From assembly GCA_946699065.1 (NCBI GenBank), contig CAMPDV010000458.1:124001-188000 (forward strand): a DNA stretch of 64,000 nt. Reading direction: 5' to 3'. Below, piece after piece: positions 51,001 through 62,608 of this stretch; positions within the stretch are counted from its first letter, which is position 1, and each line of letters opens with the position of its first letter. Below the pieces are notes generated by a model. That model saw only the letters and a list, made by a program, of their open reading frames with translations, had not been told where the DNA came from and searched no databases. The translations under genes were made by a program, and so were the position numbers. This DNA comes from Loxodes magnus (taxonomy: Eukaryota > Ciliophora > Karyorelictea > Loxodida > Loxodidae).

Positions 51001-51876
51001 TATATTCTTTTCTTAGTAAGACGTTTTATCTTAGCATGCTTCCTCATAGTTTTATTCGAATATCCTGAGGCACAAATAGCTATTATAAATTCACTATGCG
51101 TTCTCTAGATTTTGTTTCTACTTTTTTGCAAACCTTATTAAAACCCTAAGAGGAACTATTTCGAGTGCGTAGTGGAAGTGTATCTAATAATATTATACAT
51201 GACTAACTTCTATTTCATATAGTTAGAAAATAATAGAAGATTAGAATAAATCTGGGATGATAAAGCAGTCTGATTTGGATAGTTTGTCATGTACTTCTCT
51301 AGTTGCTTCATTTTCATCGCTACACTGTGTCTGCTTGTTGTTAATATTAGAAATTTCCTCTAGAGGAATAAAAAGAAAAATAAAATATAAGATACAAAGC
51401 AATTAAGTACATTAGGGTTGATGATGGAGTAAATATAACCTTAGCAGTAGCCTAACAAACAGAATATTTCATAAATTTTTGATGAAACCATAATAGATTT
51501 TTAATCCAATGCTTTAAAGGTTAGATAAAAAGATTCAAAAGTAGCAAAGGCATACCGCTTAAAAAAGAAAGACAAAAGCAGTAATCAACCAGGAAAAAAT
51601 GAATTTCAAAAGGATTTTTAATAGACAGAAAGAAACTAAGGATTTACTTAAGAGAGGTCTGAAAGAGAAATGTAAGATTACTAAAGTGAAAAGCAGAGAT
51701 AAAAAGATAAAGCTGACTAAAGAGAAAATAAAATTCGTAAATAGCATAAAAGGCATGAGAGAAAAAACCACAAAATTGCTAGTTCAGGAGAAATTCTATA
51801 GCAAAATTAATATTTTACATAGTTTAAAGCTATTATTAAAAATAATTTCATTAATTTATTTAATTTACTCAAATGA
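48018..51876 (+). CDS. G5: Cys-rich CxxC-repeat membrane protein, membrane domain type B, extra repeats
   Basis: ATG 48018; same design as G2. Compared with G2 it has 315 extra bases (105 codons, frame kept) at about 49520-49835, adding about two CxxC units. In-frame TGA at 48387 and 48549, where G2 has TGG, and at 49377 and 49692; AGA at 50103 where G2 has TGA; TGG at 51253 where G2 has TGA. One frame from 48018 to about 50984, then the same +1 shift as G2 (at 50985) and the same tail to TGA 51874-51876. Near-identical to G2 from about 49840 on, while the stretch around 48300-48560 is closer to G6, suggesting gene conversion. Confidence 0.8.
49520..49835 (+). repeat. In-frame expansion of CxxC units in G5
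   Basis: The segment repeats unit types already present; the join at about 49645-49665 (a KELLNGDNC-like run) fuses the middle of a late unit to the middle of an earlier one, as expected from unequal crossing-over. Its second Pro-Trp-Leu-Leu-like site reads TGA where the closest G6 unit reads TGG. Confidence 0.7.
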
Positions 51877-52479
51877 TTTATAAAGTAAAGCAAAATAAAA
51901 GCTAAATTTAAAGTTCATATTTAGAAAAAGATTAATAATGAATATTTTATAAAAAGTTATTTTTCAAGAGTAAACTTTATAGATGAACTGTATAAAATAA
52001 AAAAAATTGCTTCTATTTATAAATTCAGGCGAATTATGAGCATATAGAAATAAAATATAACCTTGGTTTCTACAATTATTTTAATTTTTGATAACTTTTA
52101 GTAAATCTATAAAATTATCATCCTAATAATTATTAGAGAGTAAATAAATTTTCATTATTATGCCTTTCTCATGTTTAGTTATTTTTTTAAATAAAATACT
52201 AAAACATTAACAAATAACTTGATTTTAGGAATGAATGAGCGAAAACTAAATCCATTAGTAAAATGAGAATAATGAAGTACTAAAATAATATATTTTTAAT
52301 ATGATTAAAGATTAAAGAAGAAGAGAAACAAAACAATAAAAAAATAAAATAAAATCATAACAATAATGAAGGCCAAAGAGTTTAAGAAGGAGAGTGATAT
52401 CATAAAAAATCATTTTATTAAATATAATATATTTTTTAAAACCGCCATAGTTGTTGAAGGTGAACAACAAGGTCATCTT
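51877..52479. other. A+T-rich sequence 3' of G5
   Basis: Copy of 14835-15437; nothing recognised. Confidence 0.4.
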
Positions 52480-52542
52480 CATCAGAGGTTGGGGAATTTA
52501 AGTACCCATAATTAACACATGTCGTCCTCTGCTTTGGTAATG
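52480..52542 (+). repeat. Hairpin element, single hybrid copy
   Basis: Left part (CATCAGAGGTTGGGGAA) matches the first copy of the other unit and right part (TTAAGTACCCATAATTAACA) the second, so the intervening 150 bp were lost by recombination between the two. Confidence 0.65.
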
Positions 52543-52616
52543 CAATGAGACACAATCCTGCCATGTCCTTGGACCTCCAGCAAGTATTAAAGATTACGAG
52601 TATTCTTAAATTATAT

Positions 52617-52728
52617 CAGTATTGAACATTTTTATCAGTACTGAATAATTATAACAGTATTGAACAAGGTTTACCAGTATCTGATAATTTTATCAGTAAC
52701 AAACATTCTTGTTAGTATGAAACATTTT
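52617..52728 (+). repeat. 19-bp degenerate tandem repeat, six units
   Basis: Counterpart of 15724-15838; the sixth unit has TTAGTA for TCAGTA. Confidence 0.7.
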
Positions 52729-52732
52729 TTAA

Positions 52733-52766
52733 AGAGCTGCGCACCAACGAAAGTTCTACGCGCTCT
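52733..52766. repeat. GC-rich hairpin, copy 3
   Basis: AGAGC...GCTCT outer stem kept; inner GTG changed to GTT, which weakens the inner stem. Confidence 0.65.
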
Positions 52767-54704
52767 ATAATCAAATTTATTTATTTAAGCTAAAAGACAA
52801 AAATTATATAATTTAATTTAAAATAAAATACTAAAATAACTTTAAAAGCCTGGTAACTATTAAGTTTTGTAAGATTAAGTAATTCTTTTAACTTGGTAAT
52901 TAGCAATATTTAAATAAATTAATAACTAAAATCCTTAAATTTGGTAATTTTATTTAGTTCCAACATTTTAAAATTTTTTGTAGTCCCTCAATCCTTTTAG
53001 AAAAACTTAATGAACAAAAATAAGAAAAGATGAATTAAATATTGTAATTAATCATTTATCTATAGAAAAGCTTCTCTTTTATATTTTTAAGCATGTTTAT
53101 AATATTCTCTCTTAGTAATCTAAAGGATTTAAAAATACAATTATTTTTATTATTTTTAGCTTTGTCATTTTTCAATGTAATGTTTCTTTTTTATTTAAGT
53201 GTCCAGATAGCCTAATTAATTTTTTAATTTAGATATATCTAAATAAGCCTTAAATAAAATAGAGGAAAAGTCCTTAGATTTTTTAGAATTTATATCCTAC
53301 AATAGTTCTGTAAGATAATAATTATTTAAGGTTAGAAATGTTCCCGTCTATTTAATTTAAGATAGTTCAATTATAATATCTCATTAATTATCTTTAGTTA
53401 TTTCATAATTTTAATTTCCTTTACTGTTTCAAAATTAAAAAATACAAGCTTTAATTTTATTTATCTAGTTATATTAAAGAATTAATTTATTAAATCTTCT
53501 ACTTTTTTACGAATCTATGTAGTGCATAATTATTTTCTTTTTTTAAAGATAGTTAGATTAAATCACAAGTATCTCACTGCACTAAAATACCTAAAAGCTA
53601 TATGTTTCTTTTCCATAATCTATATTAAATTAGATATTTCAATCTTGATCTATTTTTTTATTTTGAGATCTTTAATTTCGAGAATGTCTTAATTTACTTT
53701 CTTAAGAGTAATTATTTAAATAATATCTCTGTAGAATAATTACTTAAAATTGTTTCTAATAGAATATTTTATTAGCATGCAAGCTTTCTTTAATTTAAGA
53801 AAGGGGATTAAATCTACAATACTTAATTATAATAATTATCTCATTAGAGATCAAGAATAAAAAATCGAGAAATCATAAATCAAAGCATACAAGCCAAAAA
53901 TAAACTTGGATAAACACTTAAATTACTTTCCTTTAATTTTATAATATTTCTTAAATTTTTTATTAAAGAAATTATAAAATAAATTTCATATAAAAGATGT
54001 AGCTATTAATACCTCTTTCTTAGACCTATTTTTAAAATTGTTAAAAGTAACTTATATTAAGAAGTTTTTGCTATAATTGTTTTATTGATATTTATATTTC
54101 GCCATTCTTTTATTTTAATCTAAGTATCAAACTTACTAAATAATCAGAGCTATGTTTAATTTTCTTTTAGTTCTCTTTTATTAATTATGTAATTTTTCAT
54201 CATTTTATATTTATAAATTTATTATTAATTTTCATAAAAAAGGATTACACTCTCTGTACTAAAATTAAAGCTGTATTGTTTCTTATTTTCTATGTTTCTT
54301 TTATAATTTTTTAGATATAAATAGCCTATTTTTGCTTTAAGTTTTATTGTATTTTTAATTTTAGGTTTTACTCATAAAAATAAATTTTTATTAGAGTATA
54401 ATACTTTAGTTATAGAATGATTAATATTTAAGATATTTTATTTGATTAAAAGGCCTAAATTTATTTTATTGTCAAATAAATAGAAATAAATTATTTTATA
54501 GAGCGAACACTAATAATAGCTTATGGCTTTGTTTATTAATAAATATCTTTAAATTTAACTTAATTATTTTTACTAAATCTAAATTTGTAGAGGTTATTTA
54601 TAATTATTTAATTATTAAAGATTTGAAATTCTTAAATTTATTTATTTAAAATTATAAAAATAACTACTAATTAAAATTAAGATTTAAATTATTATATATA
54701 TAAT
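52767..54704. other. Spacer with remnant of a G-gene 3' end
   Basis: Copy of 15876-17820, including the relic of the type-A gene end at about 53850-53925. No gene. Confidence 0.5.
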
Positions 54705-55025
54705 TTAAATAGGGTGGAAAGTCCTTTCCTTCGAATGCTGCTTGGAGGTCCAGCAAGGCAACAAAAAATGAGCGCGGATGGAGGATAAATCGGAAGAAGA
54801 GAAACTAATAACAAGAAAAGGAAGATGTGACAAGCTGGAGAACTCTGAATGCCAGGAGAAAATTTTCTTCATCATTGGTCGGGGAAATGTACACGTAATC
54901 GCATATTGCATCCTATGCTTTGGAAGGAAAAATTATTGGGACATACTGCAGGAAGAGGAAACGAGGTAAGAGAGAAAAGAGAGACCTATAAAAAAAATGT
55001 TCGACATTAAATAAAATTAATTTAA
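54705..55025 (+). repeat. G+C-richer repeated element, second copy
   Basis: Counterpart of 17821-18140. Frames here (54778-54969 +, 54705-54911 -) are open but not supported as genes. Confidence 0.5.
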
Positions 55026-55059
55026 AGAGCTGCGCACCAATGAGAGTGCTACGCGCTCT
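55026..55059. repeat. GC-rich hairpin, copy 4
   Basis: Stem and loop identical to copy 1 (15842), not to its positional counterpart at 18142. Confidence 0.65.
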
Positions 55060-56759
55060 ACAATCGAATTTATTTATTTATTGCTATTTTATTTTCACAA
55101 AAAAAGCTATATTTCTTATTAAATTTAATTTAAGCTTAAAAGCCTTTATTAATTAATAATAGATTAAATCATCGGAGGAATTTAATTTAAAATAAATCGC
55201 TAAATCGAAAATTTCACTAAATATATTTCAAATTATCTAAATCTTAATATGAATATAAGCTCTAAGGATATAAATAATGAGTAAGCTAACTTAAAAATAA
55301 AATTTATAAATAACTTAATTTTATTATTCTTTTAGCCATGATAAATTATTTGTCTAATCTAATACCATTTTCTAATTATTATCTTCACTTTTTCTTAAAA
55401 TTTTCTAAAGAAAAAATATTTTTTAATTTTAGACATAAAAAGTATTAAGTTTATAAATCTCAAAAAAGAAAAATTAAATAATAAATCTATTTAATGGTAA
55501 ATTTGATAATTAAGATTCAGCTCAAAAAAAGAAAAATTAAAATGAACGTAATTATAGTAATTATATAAGATTTAAATAATAAATGTAAATTTATCCTAGT
55601 TTAATCTAAACTTTTAAATTAAATCCTTTGTAAAAGTTTAAAAAACATTGTTTTTTTTATTTTATTTTAGACGAAATAAAAATTTTCTTACTATGCTCAA
55701 ATTATTTTTTATCTTTCACGAGATAAATGTAAAAAGATTAGATTTTAAAATAAATAAAATTATTTAAATTACTTATCAAAGTGATATTGGTAATTATTAT
55801 AAATTTTGCTTATTATATGAAGAATATAAAAAGTGTGGTTTGAAGTAACCTAATAAAAATTATTTTTAAATTTAGACATAAACTAAATCTAGCAAAATAT
55901 AGATAATTTTACCCACATAATAGAAATCCATGTTAGATTGCATGCTAACTTTTATATTTATTTTATCTAAAGTTTTAAGACATAGCTTTTCATTATTCTC
56001 TGTTTAGAAATAAAATACTAAATTAATAATTATTTTAAATATGTAATAGCTATCTATGTATTTAAGTTATTTCTTCTTTTATCTAAATATTTATTAATTA
56101 TATTTAAGAAATAAACTTGAAATATTTTAATATGAGAACCTAAATTAAAATAAAGAGAAATAAGAGGAATAATTAATTTTTAAACTAATTTGAAAACAAA
56201 AAATAATAAAATTATCCATATGCTTATATATTAGATTAAAGAACACTATAATAAATTAACTAATTTATTAAGCATTCATAAATTCTTTATACATCTATTT
56301 AAGAAAAATATTTAAATAAACATATTATAAAAGGAAATTATAGGAAACAGCTATAATAATTATTTAAAACTACTTTATTTAATTTAGCTTTTATTTATAT
56401 TCAATTTAATAAAGGATGAACTAATAGAAGGGAACTAAATATAAATAATCAGTCATTACTAAAATATAAAAGTTAAATTAAATAATTATAGAAACCTTTT
56501 TCAACTATACTTTACTAGTGAAAATTAAGTTAATAAACATTTTTATATTTCCATAAAGAAATAAAATTTAAATTATGATAATTGTTATAGAAATATATAA
56601 AATGTTTAAGAATAGATTAGGTAATCCTTTTCTAAAATATAAAAGATTATATAATTTATAAGTATAAATTAAGATATGAAGTATTAAAATAAATTATTTT
56701 ATTAAGTTTATAAAATTATCTAAAGCTATTTAATTAAAAGATAAAATTGATATATCGAT
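55060..56759. other. A+T-rich spacer
   Basis: Copy of 18176-19849 with scattered indels; no gene. Confidence 0.5.
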
Positions 56760-59188
56760 GTTTATTTAAATAAATTATAATATCTCCTTCAATCATATAA
56801 ATTTAATCTTTTTCTATTTAATAATTAAAAATATTTTAAAAGGAATTTAAAATAATTATGTATCTTAAAATTTAAATAAATAACTGTATAAGAATAATAG
56901 ATTTTTATAACTATCTCCTTTAAAACCCTTAGTAAATATAAATTTATTCTATAATTTATAAACTCTAAATGCAGCTAATTAAGATTAAAATTTTGAACTG
57001 TGAATAAATATTTTTGCTTATAAAATAAAAGTTAAAGGATTTTATATGAAATTATTTTGTTTCTTTTTCTTAAATGGTGAGTTGCTTTTATTTTATAGGA
57101 TTTATGAGATTCATAGAGTTTTAAATTATATATATGGAATTTTATTTGATAAACTAATAGAATTTTAAGATTCAATCTATATAAATTATTAAAACTCCAC
57201 AGCAGTATTCTCTGAGAGATCTACGAATAAGATCATAATTCTAGACCAATCAAATAAATTAATAATTCAGAATATCTTTTGAAAAATAGCTTAATCCATT
57301 AAATTTAATTGAGAATAGATTATTATTATATCTTTATTATTTAATATACTTTACCTTTTAGCTTACAATTTTTATTAATCTTAAGAGACAGATAGTTAGT
57401 TTTAAAATAAAGAATCTTAAAATTTAACTATATACTAAATATAAAATAAAGTACTATATGCATTACATTTATAATTTTAATAATTATAAGTATATCTATC
57501 TTTATAAGTGTAATAAGCTTAAATTATAATATAATACTTGTAAGATATAAATTCATTATCTCTTTAAAAATAATTATAACTTTATAAATATTTTCAATTT
57601 TCTTTCTTCTTAATAAACTCAATCTCAGCTAGAAAATGTGATTATAACTTTATTAAAGCAAGTGTTGCAAATCATACCTTTTGCTTCTTAATTACTTGAT
57701 TGCTAACATTTCTAAACTTATGAATATTTACCTTCTATCTTTAAATATTGTGTTAAGAGAATTATACTTTAACTAGAAGAATTAAAAATAAAAATCTTGT
57801 TTATCTAATAATTTTAATCACAAAACTTATAATCCACTAAGTCATTCATGTATCTTATTCATGTTATTTATCGTGTTTTCTTTTTTTTGTATATCAACTT
57901 GAGGCTTTCTAATATCAGTTTAAATTAAATAAAAAAGGATAGAGATATAAAGAGTAAGTTGAAAGAAAGATTTTGGCTAATTTAAAGATTAAAGGATTTC
58001 AAAGTTTTCTTATTACTATCTTATTTGAAACTTGTTCTTAGTAAATTGCTTTCAAATTAATTATCTTTCTCTTAAGATAACTCTTAAAGCAATCTTTCAA
58101 AAATAAATTAGCTATTAAAATGTTTATTTTACATCGTTCTTTAATAATAAATTTTACGAACTGTCAAATTAAAGTCTACTAATGAATTTTCTTAATAAAC
58201 CTTATTGATCTAAGAGATGAATTAGATGTTTACATTATAGCAATAAGGAGAAAATAAATGCTCACAAAGCAGAATTAATTTAAATTTAAGCTTAACAAAG
58301 TAAATGACAGAAAGAAGCTATAAAATAACAAAACAATAATTAAAACTAAAAAGTTATTATTCTCTATTTTAGTTTGCTAAGATACTTATAAATCTCTACA
58401 AATAAAAGAACAAAAAAAATTGTTGCATCAAATAGTGTTGAAGAAATATAATTCTTAAAATAAATCTTTAAGATAAATAATTATAAAACTTAAACTTCAA
58501 ACCAAAATAATATCAAAAGTTTTTATTTTTAACTAATAATACCTTAATTAAAAAGAGAGAAAAAGGCATAGAATTTGTGAAGTATGTAATCATCTATATT
58601 TCGGAAGAAAATTTGAGAAATTCTAGAAAATCTCAATAAAGATAAGAACAAAAATCTTAAAAATAATTAAAGTTGATAAAGTAAATACTCTATTATTACA
58701 ATATCTTGCCTTCTACAAATCTTATAAATGGCTTCTCATTAATAAACATAATTTAAACTTTATTTCTCTGAATTATCATTTATTTTTAATATTTATCTAC
58801 ACTAGTTATAATTATAAACACATTGTCCCATTTTTTTATTTTAAAAACTTTCGAAGTATTAAACTTCTAAATCACTTTTAAGCAGAGATAAAAGGATATA
58901 TATAGTTGAATTCAAAGTATAACTAAATAAATTTAAGAGCTGCTTAAATGCAGCACTATACTTCTATCCAATTATCTTCAAGTATTATTTATCATATTAA
59001 GAATTTTTATAGTATCTTGAAATAAGAGAAAGCTTGATAATGTAGATTAGAGTTAAAATTAAAGTCATTTTAGATTTATTTTCTTCCCATATTTGATAAT
59101 TTGATGATGTAAATTTAAGTTAGTTAAATTATTAAATAGCTTACATCTATGTTTATTATTGATATAAGCGTAATTATTTATAAATAAA
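56760..59188. repeat. Upstream spacer and arm of G6
   Basis: Related to 8820-11290 and, inverted, to 30192-31990. Palindrome GCTGC-TTAAAT-GCAGC at 58939-58954, about 235 bp before the ATG. No gene. Confidence 0.65.
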
Positions 59189-62100
59189 ATGTCAGTCTCT
59201 TTAATTATCCTTTATTTCCTTATCTCTAGAATCTCAGCTTAATTAACATTTTTTGATATACTTGATCCAAATGTTCCAACTTAAAGAGATACTAACTCAT
59301 TGCCATCTAAAACTTTTTCTGAATATGGCTAAGATCCCCAAGGAATTTAATTTAGCGTTACAGCCTGGTTAAAATTTAGCTCCAGTAACCAAGTAACGAA
59401 TTGAGGCATTTTCCTTTAATTTTATCTTAATACTAATGCTTAGTATTTTGAATTCGGTTTGACTTAAGATTAAACAAATTAGCAAACTTCTTTCAAAATA
59501 ATCCAAAGCATTACAATTGGAGATATAAAGTAATTAACCATCTCCTTTGTTAGTGATATTTGAGTATTTTTTGGATGTGCAATTAATACTCAAGGAAGCT
59601 TTTTTGCTGTTACAACTCATTCAAAGATAAATAACTAGTTTTAGACTCTATCAGAATCCTTTGGGAAACTATTGCTTTTTACTTCAAGTTTTGTAATAAA
59701 TTAAGGAAGTATATCTAAATTTTGGAGTTTTACTGGGACTACTTATTCATTAAGATATTATAAGAATTAATATTTAGTCATTGTCGACTTTCAGTACATT
59801 TTAGACTAGTCTGACTCGGGTTTTATATCCGCAAATTCTATTACTTGTAACTCCTAATGCTTCAAATGTTATGGAATTAATTCTAATAATTGTATCCAAT
59901 GCTATTACCCATTAGATCTTTCAGCAGATACATGCATATGCAACTTAAAGTTATCAGTAGAATAAGTATGTAATAGTACATGTCCTATAACATAATAAGA
60001 CTAAGACAATAATAAATAATGCGAGTTTTGTAATAAAACCATTTTAAATTGTGAAGAGTGCAATTAACAAGGAACTATATGCTCTAAGTGTTAAAATCCT
60101 TGATTATTATAAAATAGTTAGTGTGTAGAGAAATGCCCAAATGAAACATATTTTTAAGATAGCTTAACTTGCTTAAAATGCGAATCTAGAATCTAGAATT
60201 GTGAAACGTGTGATATAACTGGAACTTTGTGTACAAAGTGTTAGTATCCATGATTCTTATTCTAGAATTAATGCGTTTAAAGTTGCCCTAGCGAAAGCTT
60301 TTATGTTGAGAATTTTATTTGCTTAAACTGTAATTCCTCAATAAAGAATTGCTAAAGATGCAATTTAAATGGATCATTGTGTTTACAATGCAAAGAATCT
60401 TTTATCTTATTCGAAAACTAGTGTATCTAGAACTGTCCTAACGAAACGTTTTTTATTGAAAATTCTACTTGCCTAAAATGCGAAAATAAGTTAGAAAATT
60501 GCTCAGAATGTAGTTCAAACGGAGGTAATTGCACAAAATGCTTGGAACCTTGGCTTCTATTTGACAAGAAATGTGTTCAAAATTGTCCAAGCAATCTTTA
60601 TTATGAAGAGAGTTAAAGTTGCTAACTATGTAATTAGAGTATAAGTGATTGTGAAATGTGCAATATAAACGGTACTGAGTGTCTTAAATGTTAGGACCCT
60701 TATGTTTTGTTTGATAATATATGCAGTGAAAGTTGTCCTAATCAAACTTACTATATTCAGAACTCCATTTGTCAAAAGTGTTCATAAATGATCGAAAACT
60801 GTAAATTCTGCGATATTGAAAGAAGAGTATGTTTAGAATGCTACGATCCTTATTTTCTTTTTCAAGAAACTTCTTGTGTTAGCAAATGCTAATAAGACTA
60901 GATAAATATCAATAAAACTTGTTAATCTTGCGAAATAATTCCTTACTGCTAGTTTTGCTCATGAAATCTTTCATAGAAGATAGAATGCTCTTAGTGCTAG
61001 ATAAATTTTACATTATCAAATAATGAATGCATTGAGAAAAAATAAGAGAATAATTCGAAATCTGGTAACAATGAAAATAATACTGACTCTTAAAATTAAG
61101 AAGAAGAATAGAACTAAGATTAATTTAAGGATATAAAAAAGAACCTTAATGACTTCTAAATTTCAAACTCAGAAAAAGATTTTATACAAAATTCTTCTGA
61201 TATATCTACTGCTCTTGTTTACACTAGTGCTTTAGTAAGCTTAAGTTCTTTATTAATTAGCCTTTTTAGTAACTCTAAGTATTCAGCAAGTACTCCTAAA
61301 TTTTTATAAGCTATTTTTATAACTCAACTCATTCTTATGAATGCATATGTTGATGTATAACGACCTGAAGTTCTTAATGCTTACTATTATACTAATTTTG
61401 ATAGTGATTAGAAAGCAAATGGACTAAGTAATAATAATTTTATTGGTTTAAATCTAAATTCCAACTAATTGAAAATAGATAAATAAATTTATGTTTAACT
61501 TAATTACTAAAGCTACACTCTATTATCCAATTTATTTGAAGCTCTTTTCCTACTATTCATTTTACTTTTTATTGATTTATTACTCAAGATTATTGGACTC
61601 AAGTGTTGCAAGACTAAAATAGAGAAAATAAGAACTAAATTTACGAACAGAAACTACGTCTCAGTGATTTATAGTATTAAGGCTCTTCAGATTAATAATG
61701 CTGTTATGTTACAACTTTATCACTTTACTGTTTCTGATTTTTATTCTGGCTTAAACTCCTTCCTTGCTATCCTAGTACTAGTAAGTTTTTATATTTAGAT
61801 TATTTAAATAGCATGCATTTTTCATAGCTTTCACGTCCTTAATAAATATTACAGTTTAAAAAATAAATTTTAGGAAACTAATGAGGAGAAGACAGAGAAA
61901 TAAATAGCATAGATTAAAGAAAAGTATATAGTTTACTTTGACTAAAAGAAATAGGATAACAAGATGCAAACACTTTACTAAGCTTTCTTTCTAGTAAGGA
62001 GACTTTTTGTTTCTTTTGCAGCTATTATATTAGTAGAGATATAAGTAGCTTAAATCATATTATACCTTATTCATTGTTTAGTTTGGTTCTTTTATATAGT

Positions 62101-62608
62101 TTATTTCAAACCTTTTGAAAATATTTTGTAGTATGCTGTTGAGATAAGTGGAGAAATGGTACTCATTTTTATTTATTTCTTTAACTTCTATTTCGAAGCT
62201 AACAGTCATAGCACTTATACTGATTGAAATACAGATGCGTAAACATTAGGAGTAGTGACCACAATAACATGTTGTCTTTTCACATTAATAGCTTTAGTAA
62301 TATCACTTATATTTTCTTTTATAGATTTATATAAATCTTGGAAAAAAGTGAGATAAGAGAAAATGTAGTAGCAATAGAAGAATAAGTAGTTACAATAGCA
62401 AGATTTAATCAACTAAGATGACTCGAAACAAAAAGTGAACATGCATAACACAACAGTTATATAAAGTCAACGAGAAGGAGTGGATAAATTTTGTTTTGCT
62501 TATGGAGATATAGAAGAGAAAAAAGTGCCTAAACATCACAAAAGACAGATCAAGAATAGAAAGTCAAGAAGTCATAAATCCGAGCATATTAGCCAAAAAT
62601 AAACATGA
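59189..62608 (+). CDS. G6: Cys-rich CxxC-repeat membrane protein, membrane domain type A (most complete copy)
   Basis: ATG 59189 to TGA 62606-62608, 1139 codons in one frame. Signal peptide; laminin-G/concanavalin-like region (residues about 25-200, with VTAWLKFSSSN and FFGCAINTQG); Cys-rich units at residues about 220-615, each with CxxC pairs and a P-[WLY]-LLF motif before a Cys; then about eight hydrophobic segments near residues 671, 705, 778-805, 840-870, 935-955, 957-975, 991-1006 and 1020-1050; then a Gln-rich basic tail. Internal TGA at 59402, 59561, 60101, 60251, 62225 and at a CS[TGA]NLS site near 60963; TGG at 59723 and 60551. The TGA at 62225 precedes a clear membrane helix also present in G3 and G4, so the protein probably does not end there. 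No enzyme motif seen. Confidence 0.85.
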
